A stretch of DNA of 64,000 nt from Gimesia benthica. GTDB taxonomy: Bacteria; Planctomycetota; Planctomycetia; Planctomycetales; Planctomycetaceae. The notes under the pieces are model-generated. The model was not told the origin of the DNA, made no database searches, and saw only the letters and a program-made list of their open reading frames with translations. The stretch covers positions 2,205,501 through 2,269,500 of the forward strand of contig NZ_CP043930.1 in assembly GCF_009720525.1 (NCBI RefSeq). Direction: 5' to 3'. The number at the start of each line of letters is the position of its first letter. Position 1 is the stretch's first letter. Shown here piece after piece: positions 11,074 to 19,904 of the stretch. Position numbers and translations under genes: made by a program.

Positions 11074-13407
11074 CTACTGCGCAGCTTCGTCGTTCGTCGA
11101 TTCCATTTTACTGATCCACTGCCGAATCAGTTCTACCGCTTCCTGATGTACAATCCGGTTTCCAATGTTGGGCATGCGTGCAGCCAGATCGTTTGACTGC
11201 AGACGATGCATCAGAATCGATTTCTCCGGCGCACCGGGAACGATGTCGTAGCTCCGTCCACCGGAACCCCGTCCCGCCGCCACTGGCGTTTTCCAGACAC
11301 CGATCTTCGCAGGATCCTGTTGCAGGTACCGCAGATCGAGACCAGTGGTCCGTGCATTTCCACCGGGACTGTGACAGTGTCCGCAATTCACCGAGAGATA
11401 CGCCCGCACCCGCTCGTTGACATTACCCGAGTGGGCATCAGCAAAAGCCGGCAGCCGCTCAATCGCATCGGGCTCCGGGCAATCCTTGATCAGATCATTC
11501 CGTTTCAGGTAGGCCAGCTGATTCTCTGCCCCGTGGGCATAGTCGAACATCCGGTTCAGATTCGCAGCCGTCGGTCCGATGGGGACGTACTTATCGTGGT
11601 GACTGTGACAACTCAGACACTGATTCGCATTCGGCACCAGATGCCGCGTCGAACGTGGCTGGCCGTCTGCATGAATCCAGTCGACTTCGACTTCGCCCCC
11701 TCCCAGACTTAACTCGGCGTCCGTCTGTGCCTCATTCCAGATATAGGAGTAACCATACCAGCCCGTCGGTTCCAGAAATTCGACTCGCGTTTCCAGCAGT
11801 CGTTCTCCCACCTGCGAATCGCGCATATCCTTGGGATAGGCAAAGGTCTTGATCAGCATCGTGCCCACTGGAAACTCAAGCACACCCGACTGCTGATAAC
11901 TGATCTGCTTCCCCGGCGGGAGTCGGATAAACCGGTGTTTGGAAGTGTAATCGGTAAACAAAGTCGTGATTAAGTCATAAGGAATCACACCGGCAGCTGG
12001 CTGTTGATCAGCTCCGTTCCCTTTAAACAGTTTCAATTCAGAAAGCTTGCGGGGTGCATCATAATACACGTTCAAAGTGGTGTTCTGCGAAAGATTGGGA
12101 ATCCCATGTGGCTTGAGTTTGACCGGCTTCAATGACTCCAGCGTGCCTTCAAACGGTGCCAGATCTCCACTCGGACGGTATTTGCCTGTCGCAATATTCG
12201 CAGGTGTCAGATTACTGAAATCGATATTCAGAAATCCAACTTCTCCATTGTTGGCTAGTGTAAGGCTTCTCGTTTTCGCTGCCTGCTTCCCCTTCTGTTG
12301 AGAGGGTCCTGTCACCCCGTCATAGACAATCGCGGGCAGAGGCGTTCCCACAATCGATTTCAGCAGCAGTCCCAGTTCGCCATCCGGATCGGTGCCTCCC
12401 CCTTTAATCGTGTTGTCGTGAATGTAAACCTGCTCCGGAAATGGATCGTAATGTGGATCTTTCAGCTTTTTGCCATAGATCAGAAAACTGACAACCGACA
12501 CACTGAAGGAGCGATTGTCTTCAATGCGATTCTCAAACACTTCGACCTCGTCGGTCGCCATGATCAGCACCCCCGACCCCGCGGGCACGGAAGCCACCAT
12601 GTTCCCTTTCGGGGCGAAGTTGGCCAGATTATTCTTGAAAATATGATTCCGAAACGCCCGCACATGACGTCCGTTCTTCTGAGGCAGTCCCGGCAGATCG
12701 AACACCAGCAGACCGCCGGTATTATTCGTGACCACGTTATCATACACGTCGGCGTTGATCGTATTCTCGATTTCAATCCCCGCTACATTCGCCTCCGCGC
12801 GAGAACCGCGTACGACCACATCGGTCGACTGCCCCACATAGATCCCCGCATCCGCGGCTCCAATCGCGATGCAGTTCTCGATTAACACGTTCCTGCATTG
12901 AACCGGGTAGAGGCCATACGCACCATTGGTTGTTTTCGGTCCGTCGGTCCACTCGGTACGCACCCCGCGAAAGGTTACGTTCTCCGCCCCCAGGACTTTG
13001 ATCGCATTATGGCTCGTATCTTCGACGGCAAAATTTTCCAGCACCAGGTTATCGCCGCTGGCCAGCAATCCAAAACTCCCGTCCCGCTGGTTTTTGAAAG
13101 AGAGAATCGTCTTATCCTGGCCCGCCCCCCGGATCGTGACATTATCCGTCACCAGGTTCAGCCCCGAATGCAGATGGTAAGTCCCCGCCTTCAGCTCCAG
13201 GATATCTCCCGGCACCGCTTCGATCAGGCGTTCCTGGAATTCAAACTGAAACTCAGGCCCCGGACGGAACGTGTATGTGGCCGGCTTCAGTTCTCTCGGC
13301 GCGGCCGCATGTGTAGAAGAGACAGTGGTCAGGCAGACCAGACCGGTCCACAGACACAACAGCAAAACGGAGTGAACTCGAGTGCCCGGGCGAGAAAGCA
13401 TATTCAT
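11074..13407 (-). CDS. Secreted right-handed beta-helix protein fused to a dihaem cytochrome c-like domain
   Basis: 777 residues with a signal peptide (VLLLCLWTGLVCLTTVSSTHA). Residues about 35-400 are a parallel beta-helix of the TIGR03805 type, with repeats such as VTIRGAGQDKTILSF, LVLENFAVEDTSHNAIKV and VLIENCIAIGAADAGIYVG. The C-terminal part from about residue 430 resembles the TIGR03806 (HNE_0200) family and holds two haem-c CXXCH motifs, CLSCH near residue 596 and CGHCH near 674. From memory these two families usually sit in adjacent genes and may be fused; here they are one chain. Function is unknown; probably periplasmic or outer-surface redox. ATG 13407 is used rather than an upstream TTG. 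It lies 33 bp after the aldehyde dehydrogenase stop on the same strand. Confidence 0.85.
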   Translation of the reverse strand: MNMLSRPGTRVHSVLLLCLWTGLVCLTTVSSTHAAAPRELKPATYTFRPGPEFQFEFQERLIEAVPGDILELKAGTYHLHSGLNLVTDNVTIRGAGQDKTILSFKNQRDGSFGLLASGDNLVLENFAVEDTSHNAIKVLGAENVTFRGVRTEWTDGPKTTNGAYGLYPVQCRNVLIENCIAIGAADAGIYVGQSTDVVVRGSRAEANVAGIEIENTINADVYDNVVTNNTGGLLVFDLPGLPQKNGRHVRAFRNHIFKNNLANFAPKGNMVASVPAGSGVLIMATDEVEVFENRIEDNRSFSVSVVSFLIYGKKLKDPHYDPFPEQVYIHDNTIKGGGTDPDGELGLLLKSIVGTPLPAIVYDGVTGPSQQKGKQAAKTRSLTLANNGEVGFLNIDFSNLTPANIATGKYRPSGDLAPFEGTLESLKPVKLKPHGIPNLSQNTTLNVYYDAPRKLSELKLFKGNGADQQPAAGVIPYDLITTLFTDYTSKHRFIRLPPGKQISYQQSGVLEFPVGTMLIKTFAYPKDMRDSQVGERLLETRVEFLEPTGWYGYSYIWNEAQTDAELSLGGGEVEVDWIHADGQPRSTRHLVPNANQCLSCHSHHDKYVPIGPTAANLNRMFDYAHGAENQLAYLKRNDLIKDCPEPDAIERLPAFADAHSGNVNERVRAYLSVNCGHCHSPGGNARTTGLDLRYLQQDPAKIGVWKTPVAAGRGSGGRSYDIVPGAPEKSILMHRLQSNDLAARMPNIGNRIVHQEAVELIRQWISKMESTNDEAAQ

Positions 13408-13440
13408 GGAAATCAACCTGCATCGAAGAGAAAAATAGAA

Positions 13441-15117
13441 CTAAGGCTTCACCACAGAGAGCCCGACCTTCATCAAACCACCCAGCGAAGGTCGGGTATA
13501 TAGATCAAACAATCGCCAGCCCACCGCTTCCGGATGGGGATGCGAAGCAAACCAGACCGGATGCGGAATCAAAGTCAGCGGCCCGAACAGAACCGTTTTT
13601 TCCACACCGGCCAGGAAGTAGGTGTTGTGCACATTTCCGATCCCGCTGGCGACATCCCGCAGATCGGCTCCAGGAGCCCCGCCCCAGGGCGTTGTCATGA
13701 ACGCATAATTCAATGCCGGCCAGTGGTTGATCGCAACCGCACCGTAATTCAACCGGGCAATTGCCTGCTCCAGTTGATCTGCCTGTTGTTTGCGAAACCG
13801 GTCCGGTACCGTGATCGTGGCACAGAGGGTCCCCCAGACTTCCTCGTTCACAAACGAAACGGCACGTCCCAGAAATTCAACCGCCGAATCCCCCCCGAGA
13901 GCCGTCTCCGCACAGACGCAGACAAACGACTCTTCCTGAAACAGATGAGGCGATTCACTGGGATCCGCATCCCGCATCAGTTTCCAGGGCAGATATTCTT
14001 CATCGGGAGGCAACTCACCGGCAAAGCGATCCCAGCGGTCTGCCGCTCCCGGATAATATGCATAGCGGGGCGGTATCTGTGACAGCCGTTCTTCAATCAG
14101 TGATAGAAAACGGTCGCGCTGTTTCCAATGAGCCGCAGTGACAATCAGCTTGGTGGCCAGGCAGTTGAACGAAGCATTATTCACAATCGAGGCGACCACG
14201 TTTTCCGCCTGGAACCGCAGCTGCTTCTCAGAATACTCGCCGGGAACCACAATCCACGGCGAGACATTTCCCAGTTCACTGGTAATAGGCACTTGGAGGC
14301 GCGGCTGATTCTCTTCCTTCCGCGTACTGCGTTCGTCACTAGTCGCGCCCCAGACAATCGCATCATGTGTCTGCGTCGAGCCGGTAATATGAATTCGTTC
14401 GAACACCGGCTGCTCGACCAGTGACGCGCCGATGCCGCTGTCACCACAGACAATTCGCAAGAGCCCCGCAGCAATCAACGGTTGAAAGGCCCGCTCAAAC
14501 ACCGGCTGTAAATATTCATTGACCGGATTCATTTTCAACAGAACCCGCTCTCCTTCCTGCAGGATCTTTGTCAATACATCCGTCGCAGGGATCGCAGAAA
14601 CATTTCCCGCCCCCAGCACCAGAGTTAAAGGCCGAGCATGATTCTCCAAAACAGACAGATCGAACAGCCCACTATTACCTTCAGAACGATTTAACCAGGC
14701 TTCTGCTTTCAATCCGTAAAAGACCAGTGAATCATAAATGCCAGACGCAGGAAACACAGGAACCCGTGTCAGACCCGTCTTCGAATCCACCGGTGTTCCC
14801 GGCAGTGGTGGTGCTCCCGTCCGTGCGATGGACTTGAAGCTCAAGAGCAGAACCTGCAGGTAACGGGCCACCGAGACCGGTCCCGCCAGCACCTCCTCTG
14901 CACGAACCGGGCTCCCTTCAGGAATCCGTTTGGCCCGGCAGGACAGACTAACCCACTCTCGCGCCGCTGTTGACAGGCAGGAGAGGCATTCACGCGTCAA
15001 CCGCATCCGCTCCTCCAGCGGGAGCGAGCGTGGGGAATCGTCTGTCGTCAGATCCAGCAGCGCCTGCGCTACCGCAGGCGCTGCTTCGTCAGAGACGTGT
15101 GGTTGTTGCTGAATCAT
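13441..15117 (-). CDS. Aldehyde dehydrogenase family protein
   Basis: 558 residues, longer than typical 480-500-residue ALDHs. The core is readable: SELGNVSPWIVVPG (catalytic-Glu block, like ELGGKSP), NNASFNCLATKLIV (catalytic Cys after Asn), and a C-terminal NHWPALNYAFMTTPWGGAP where ALDHs have the NPFGG-type block. The divergence from classical ALDHs suggests a planctomycete-type or acyl-CoA-reductase-like member; substrate unknown. No signal peptide, so cytoplasmic. ATG 15117 follows AGGGAG. It is followed after 33 bp by the secreted beta-helix/cytochrome protein and preceded by the pilin-like gene, all on the minus strand. Confidence 0.8.
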   Translation of the reverse strand: MIQQQPHVSDEAAPAVAQALLDLTTDDSPRSLPLEERMRLTRECLSCLSTAAREWVSLSCRAKRIPEGSPVRAEEVLAGPVSVARYLQVLLLSFKSIARTGAPPLPGTPVDSKTGLTRVPVFPASGIYDSLVFYGLKAEAWLNRSEGNSGLFDLSVLENHARPLTLVLGAGNVSAIPATDVLTKILQEGERVLLKMNPVNEYLQPVFERAFQPLIAAGLLRIVCGDSGIGASLVEQPVFERIHITGSTQTHDAIVWGATSDERSTRKEENQPRLQVPITSELGNVSPWIVVPGEYSEKQLRFQAENVVASIVNNASFNCLATKLIVTAAHWKQRDRFLSLIEERLSQIPPRYAYYPGAADRWDRFAGELPPDEEYLPWKLMRDADPSESPHLFQEESFVCVCAETALGGDSAVEFLGRAVSFVNEEVWGTLCATITVPDRFRKQQADQLEQAIARLNYGAVAINHWPALNYAFMTTPWGGAPGADLRDVASGIGNVHNTYFLAGVEKTVLFGPLTLIPHPVWFASHPHPEAVGWRLFDLYTRPSLGGLMKVGLSVVKP

Positions 15118-15180
15118 AATCTCCCTGACAGAGCGCTGGGTATCAGTGACCGATTCATCTTTCTCAAACGGTTCCTGTTA

Positions 15181-16188
15181 CTACGGAGTCTCGACGACTT
15201 CGCCTCCGCCAATCGTAGACAGCGCCTGGTAGGTTCCCAGGTCAACGTTTTCACTGATGAAATGCACGGAACCGTCGGCATACAGGAAATGACAGCCACC
15301 AATGTGCTGACTGCGGAAGTTACTGGTCGCATCCGCGCCACTCAAGGAACAGGTGGAATAACCTGCCAGATCAATCAGTGTCTCTGTAGTAGCATTCTTA
15401 TTGATTCGATCTGCCGTACTCCCGAAAATACTGGCCCGGGCCCCGAGCACAGGTTTGAAGTCAGTATTGGGTGGCTGTGCGACAATCCAGGCTTGAGAAG
15501 CTTCAACCACCGGTGAAGCCGCTGTGGTACAACCCTGTCCTTCACACAACTTGAACTGGGGGCCGGTCCCTGCTTCTCCCATCGCGATCGTATTGCTGGA
15601 ACCGTCGATGATATCCCGCATCTTGGCACCGCGGTTCAGGTCAAACATCCCTCTGACGGTACTGGGATGATTGCTCGAACTGCACCAGCCGATATTCGAT
15701 CCGCGACAGAGCGCATAGGTGGTGATACCAAATGTATTGCCCACAGGCAGACTTAAGGCCCCCAAAGCTGAGTCGGTAATCGGGTTCTGTCCGACATTCG
15801 AAGGACAGACAAACGTAGGCACCACGGTCCGGGCTGCAGCAGCGGACTGGTTTTCCCAGGCGATCGTCTGATTGTAGAGATTCGAAAGGTTGGTCTGATC
15901 GAAATAAGGCAGCATCATCACGATCCCGTTGGAGATAAAGTTACCTCCCCCGGAAGAAGTGCTGAAATTAACGCTCGTCCCCAGCGGAAACGTGCTGTGC
16001 GCTTCGTGATAGTTGTGCATCGCCAGACCGAACTGTTTCATGTTGTTCTTACACTGCGTACGACGGGCCGCTTCCCGGGCCTGTTGAACTGCAGGGAGTA
16101 ACAGTGCGATCAGAATTGCAATGATGGCAATTACGACCAGCAACTCGATGAGAGTGAAGCCTCGCTTCAGACGTTGACGACATACCAT
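15181..16188 (-). CDS. DUF1559 prepilin-like protein with H-X9-DG tail
   Basis: 335 residues. The N terminus [18 protein letters not shown] is a type IV prepilin/pseudopilin cleavage and methylation signal, with processing expected between Gly and Phe. It continues through [17 protein letters not shown] and [13 protein letters not shown], hallmark DUF1559 sequence. The C terminus has the H-X9-DG motif ([12 protein letters not shown]). Such proteins occur in many copies in planctomycete genomes and are thought to form or decorate pseudopilin-like structures; the exact role is unknown. The ATG at 16188 is chosen because GAGGAGTAACGCT directly precedes it; an earlier in-frame codon would add 20 residues before the signal. 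Confidence 0.95.
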   Translation of the reverse strand: MVCRQRLKRGFTLIELLVVIAIIAILIALLLPAVQQAREAARRTQCKNNMKQFGLAMHNYHEAHSTFPLGTSVNFSTSSGGGNFISNGIVMMLPYFDQTNLSNLYNQTIAWENQSAAAARTVVPTFVCPSNVGQNPITDSALGALSLPVGNTFGITTYALCRGSNIGWCSSSNHPSTVRGMFDLNRGAKMRDIIDGSSNTIAMGEAGTGPQFKLCEGQGCTTAASPVVEASQAWIVAQPPNTDFKPVLGARASIFGSTADRINKNATTETLIDLAGYSTCSLSGADATSNFRSQHIGGCHFLYADGSVHFISENVDLGTYQALSTIGGGEVVETP

Positions 16189-16314
16189 AGCGTTACTCCT
16201 CGTAGTTCCGTAAAAGTATGAAAAGTGCCTGATCAAATTATCGAACACCGATTCTCAGAACCGGTTCTGGTAATTACATGACGCGAACACAGTATGAGAG
16301 TGCATCCCTTGTCG

Positions 16315-16325
16315 CCCCCCCCCCC
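16315..16325. repeat. Homopolymer tract of 11 C (G on the minus strand)
   Basis: Eleven consecutive C. It lies 127 bp upstream of the start of the DUF1559 gene, where the transcript-sense strand has G11. Such tracts can slip during replication, or may be a sequencing-length uncertainty. Confidence 0.9.
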
Positions 16326-16569
16326 GTCTTTCAAACAGACTGGGAGCTACAAAGTCGCGTGCTCTCGGAACATTCTTTTCAAACAGAATTGAAGTAGTGG
16401 CTGCAGCAGATCTCCCCTTTCGGGAAGCCGCCGCGCATCTCAGCTATTTAGTCCGATACAGACCTGTATCAGGTATTAGACGTGACGTTCTCTAAAGTGA
16501 TTAACCTCTTGTTCACTCAAAATGTGAACGAAAATTCGACTGATTTTGTCTAAAAAACCAATAGATCAC

Positions 16570-16583
16570 CGGTAACGTTACCG
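16570..16583. promoter_or_regulatory. Perfect palindrome CGGTAACGTTACCG, candidate TetR operator
   Basis: A 14-bp perfect dyad, followed at once by a further GTTAC half-like element. It sits 161 bp before the tetR start in a divergent intergenic region, where TetR regulators often bind. Function as an operator is inferred. Confidence 0.45.
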
Positions 16584-16743
16584 TTACAATGCACATGCTA
16601 GCGACTCGGTTTTTCGATTTCAATATAATTCTTCAGGAATTTCTCGATGGAACCAACCGCTGATCCGTTCCCCCCTTCTGGGAATCTTCACAACCACAGG
16701 CGTGACAGGTATACTCTTTCAAACCGCCAGGAATGGAGCGAAT

Positions 16744-17370
16744 ATGTCGTCAACTGATACCAGTGCAATCTCCCCCAAAAAAGAAGTCTCTTCCCAGGAA
16801 GCCATCCTGAAGGCGGCGATTGAAGAGTTCGCCGAACGGGGAGTCGAGGGAGCCCGAATTGAAGCGGTCGCCCGACAGGCCAACTTCAACAAATCACTGA
16901 TCTATCGCTATTTCACTGATAAACAGGGCCTCTTTGAAGCCGCCCTGCAGAACAAACTCCAGGAACGCAGCGACACCGTCGAAAAGATTCCTATCGATAT
17001 CACCGAGATTCTGCAGTACTACTTTGAAGAGAATCTACGCGACCAGAACTATGTTCGCGTTCTGCTGAATGAAGCCCAGCAGAATGAGGGGGCTCCCCTG
17101 ATTGATGAGCCCTGGCGACGGGAATACTACCAGAATCACATCAACCGTCTAAAAAAATCGCAGGAAGCGGGCATCGTCTCTGACGAGTTCGATCCGGTCT
17201 GCCTGATGTTGATTTTTACTGCCCTGGTCTTTTTTCCGGCCACGCTGCCCCAGCTGGCGCAGCTGATTTCCGGACACCCGGTTGATTCCCCAGAATTTCA
17301 GGAACACTGGAAGAACTGCCTGTCAATCTTCGGAAAGCTGTTTCAACCACAGCCCCCCGACGACAAATAA
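16744..17370 (+). CDS. TetR/AcrR-family transcriptional regulator
   Basis: 208 residues. Residues about 15-65 form the TetR DNA-binding domain: AILKAAIEEFAERGVEGARI, then EAVARQANFNKSLIYRYF with the recognition helix, then TDKQGLFEAAL. The rest is a helical ligand-binding domain of unknown specificity, containing one strongly hydrophobic helix (LMLIFTALVFFPATLPQL). The ATG at 16744 has GGAG seven bases upstream and is preferred to one 42 bases earlier. The likely target is itself or the divergent pilin-like gene. No obvious efflux pump lies immediately next to it. Confidence 0.92.
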   Translation: MSSTDTSAISPKKEVSSQEAILKAAIEEFAERGVEGARIEAVARQANFNKSLIYRYFTDKQGLFEAALQNKLQERSDTVEKIPIDITEILQYYFEENLRDQNYVRVLLNEAQQNEGAPLIDEPWRREYYQNHINRLKKSQEAGIVSDEFDPVCLMLIFTALVFFPATLPQLAQLISGHPVDSPEFQEHWKNCLSIFGKLFQPQPPDDK

Positions 17371-17763
17371 TAACGCAATCTGTTTCCTTTAATACACTTA
17401 GGAATATCGCGCGGCCTTAAATATCTCATCGGTTCGAGCCGACCGGAACCGGAGAAATCCTGCTGCGTCCCCCGGGAACTGAGAGCGATAGAATTTCCTC
17501 AGGTTTGACCAACAGATCTTCACCCAAATGCGTAAGAAAGCCTACGGGATTGCTGCCTGAAAAGGACCTTCGTTCTGACAGCAGCAATTCATTAAATCCG
17601 CCGCTGTCAGGTAGATCGGAGACGCCTAACTGGAAAATGTCATCTTGTCCTCTTTTCCGAGATCCTATAATATCGAATGGCTTACATAAGTGAATTCCCG
17701 GTGTCACGTCGGCTTCACTGATGCTTTCTCTTTCACATGAAATTCAGATAACGGACGAAACTT
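17371..17763. other. Intergenic region between tetR and the Prc-like protease gene (393 bp)
   Basis: Two perfect 8-bp inverted repeats occur: ATTGCTGC (17549-17556) with GCAGCAAT (17581-17588), and CTGACAGC (17575-17582) with GCTGTCAG (17603-17610); they share two bases, so only one can fully form. A minus-strand GTG-start reading frame of 93 codons (17426-17707) has fairly coding-like codons but no recognised domain; I do not call it a gene. Confidence 0.5.
17644..17671 (+). promoter_or_regulatory. Candidate promoter for the Prc-like protease
   Basis: A perfect TATAAT at 17666-17671, with CTTGTC at 17644-17649 sixteen bases upstream as a weak -35. It lies about 93 nt before the ATG at 17764. 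Confidence 0.45.
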
Positions 17764-19812
17764 ATGAAGTTAAATCCTCCCTCAAAAGCAGCCTCTGCTC
17801 TCAGTCTCTGCATGGTCCTCTTGCTGGGAACCGCAATCTTCGCTCAGCAGGCCTCTGTCTCGGACTCTTCGAATGACTCTGTCACCGCCAAACGCGTCTG
17901 TGCCATGGTCAGTCGGTTCCACATCAGCGGCAAACCCATCAATGACGAGATCTCGGCGAAACTGATGAAACGTTTCATCAAACAGCTCGATCCACAGAAG
18001 CTCTACTTCTACAAATCCGACATCGAGCAATTTGAGGCGGAAAAAGACCAGCTGGACGACAAACTGGCCGTTGGCGATGTCAGCTTTGCTTACAATGCTT
18101 TTGACCTCTACCTCCAGCGTCTGCAGGAGCGGATGGACTACGCACAGCAGCTCGTCGATGTCGATCATGACTTCACCGTCGATGAATCGATCATCGTGGA
18201 TGCCAAAGATCTCGATTTTGCCAAAGATCAGAACGAGATGAACGAACGCTGGAGAAAACGGGTCAAATACGATCTGCTCAACCTGATTCTGGATGACACC
18301 GAACTCGCGAAAGCCCGCGAGCAGTTACACAAACGTTATCGCAACAATCTCCGCACCATGGCTCAGACTGAAAAGCCTGAGAAACTGGAGATGTACCTCA
18401 GCGCCCTGACTCACTGCTTCGATCCCCACTCCAGCTACATGTCTCCCCAGACACTGGAAGATTTCCGGATCAGCATGGAACTCAGCCTCGATGGAATCGG
18501 TGCCGCTCTGCGTTCCGAAGAAGGTTATACCGTCGTTGCTGAAATCGTGCCCGGTGGTGCAGCCGATGCAGACGGTCGCCTCAAAGCAGGCGACAAAATC
18601 GTTGGTGTCGCCCAGGAAGATGGCGAGTTCGTCGACGTTGTCGAAATGAAACTCAGCAAAGTTGTACGTTACATCCGTGGCAAACGAGGCACCGTAGTTC
18701 AACTGCGGGTCAAAAAAGAGAAAAACAATGCCATGGAAGTTTACAAACTGACCCGGAAGAAGATCGAACTGAGCACTTCCGAAGTCAAAGGGAAAATTAT
18801 CGATACTGGAGAACGTCTCCCCGGCAAGACCGGACGCATCGGCGTGATCAGCATCCCTTCGTTCTATCGGGATTTCCGTGGAGCACAACGGGGTGATGAG
18901 AACTTCAAGAGTACCGCCCGCGATGTCCGTCAGGTACTTTACGACTTCCGTGATCAGGGTGGCGTCGATGGCGTTGTTATCGATCTGCGGTTCAACGGTG
19001 GTGGTGCACTCAGCGAAGCCATCGAAGTCTCCGGTCTGTTTGTTGACGAAGGTCCTGTCGTGCAGGTCAAGCAGATGGACGGCGAACGCAAAATCCACAG
19101 CGACGTTGAACCGGGTGCAGTTTACACCGGTCCGCTGGTTGTGGTCTGTAATCGCCTCTCCGCCTCTGCTTCCGAGATCTTTGCCGGCGTCATCAAAGAC
19201 TACAAGCGTGGCATCATCATCGGTGATACCACCACTCACGGTAAAGGAACGGTACAGAACGTAATGCCGGTCAGCAACCAGATGTTCTCCTTTCTCAAAG
19301 GCCAGGACCTGGGTGCTCTGAAACTGACCATCAACCAGTTCTACCGCGTCAACGGCGACAGTACTCAGAACCGGGGCGTCCGTTCCGATATCGTTCTGCC
19401 TTCGCTGATCGACAATATGGACCTGGGTGAATCCTTCCTGGATGATGCAATGGAGTTCGACAAAACCGAAATCGCTCCACACGAATCGCTGGGAATGGTC
19501 AGTCCGAAAATCCTGGATTACCTGAAGCAGGCCAGCACCAAACGTGTTGTGGCTGACAAAGATTTCAAAGAAACCCAGGATGAAATCAATAAGTATCTGA
19601 AAAAGAAAAATCAGAAAACCATCTCTCTGGTCGAAGCCGAACGGCGTAAAGAGCTGTCAAAAGACAAAGAGGATAAGAAAAAAGAAGACGAGAAGAAGGA
19701 CGAAGCAGCCGACAAAGACATCTTCAAGAAGGATCACTACAACGATGAGATCCTGAATATCACTGTCGACTACATGAACGTGCTCAAAAACATGAACACA
19801 GTCCAACGCTAG
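17764..19812 (+). CDS. Carboxy-terminal processing (tail-specific) protease, S41 family, Prc type
   Basis: 682 residues, the length of E. coli Prc/Tsp rather than the shorter CtpA. A signal peptide (ALSLCMVLLLGTAIFAQQ) places it in the periplasm. An N-terminal helical domain (to about 240) is followed by a PDZ domain (GIGAALRSEEGYTVVAEIVP) and the S41 core. The catalytic Ser lies in NRLSASASEIFAG (about 462-474) and Lys494 in HGKGTVQ. A Lys/Asp/Glu-rich stretch (about 640-665) precedes the C terminus. Known relatives degrade or trim periplasmic proteins, including lipoproteins and PBPs. An intrinsic terminator follows. Confidence 0.95.
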   Translation: MKLNPPSKAASALSLCMVLLLGTAIFAQQASVSDSSNDSVTAKRVCAMVSRFHISGKPINDEISAKLMKRFIKQLDPQKLYFYKSDIEQFEAEKDQLDDKLAVGDVSFAYNAFDLYLQRLQERMDYAQQLVDVDHDFTVDESIIVDAKDLDFAKDQNEMNERWRKRVKYDLLNLILDDTELAKAREQLHKRYRNNLRTMAQTEKPEKLEMYLSALTHCFDPHSSYMSPQTLEDFRISMELSLDGIGAALRSEEGYTVVAEIVPGGAADADGRLKAGDKIVGVAQEDGEFVDVVEMKLSKVVRYIRGKRGTVVQLRVKKEKNNAMEVYKLTRKKIELSTSEVKGKIIDTGERLPGKTGRIGVISIPSFYRDFRGAQRGDENFKSTARDVRQVLYDFRDQGGVDGVVIDLRFNGGGALSEAIEVSGLFVDEGPVVQVKQMDGERKIHSDVEPGAVYTGPLVVVCNRLSASASEIFAGVIKDYKRGIIIGDTTTHGKGTVQNVMPVSNQMFSFLKGQDLGALKLTINQFYRVNGDSTQNRGVRSDIVLPSLIDNMDLGESFLDDAMEFDKTEIAPHESLGMVSPKILDYLKQASTKRVVADKDFKETQDEINKYLKKKNQKTISLVEAERRKELSKDKEDKKKEDEKKDEAADKDIFKKDHYNDEILNITVDYMNVLKNMNTVQR

Positions 19813-19839
19813 TCTCAAAGGATATGATTCCCCCCGGTA

Positions 19840-19873
19840 GCTCCGACTCTCAATTGAGGGTCGGAGCTTTTTT
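19840..19873 (+). terminator. Intrinsic terminator after the Prc-like protease
   Basis: Stem GCTCCGAC (19840-19847) with GTCGGAGC (19860-19867), 12-nt loop, then six T. A textbook rho-independent terminator 27 bp after the stop. Confidence 0.92.
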
Positions 19874-19904
19874 CATTCGCTGATTGATTTCTTCAGGATA
19901 CCAG

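Larger units (their letters stand above)
16189..16743. other. Divergent intergenic region between pilin-like gene and tetR (555 bp)
   Basis: Contains a run of 11 C (16315-16325), a 14-bp perfect palindrome (16570-16583) and AT-rich stretches around 16500-16560. Promoters for both neighbours should lie here but I could not place convincing -35/-10 pairs. No gene seen. Confidence 0.6.

Noticed and set aside
18325-19482. Long minus-strand frame (385 codons) opposite the Prc-like protease
   Set aside because: Antisense shadow of a clearly identified protease; composition is atypical and no motif is seen.
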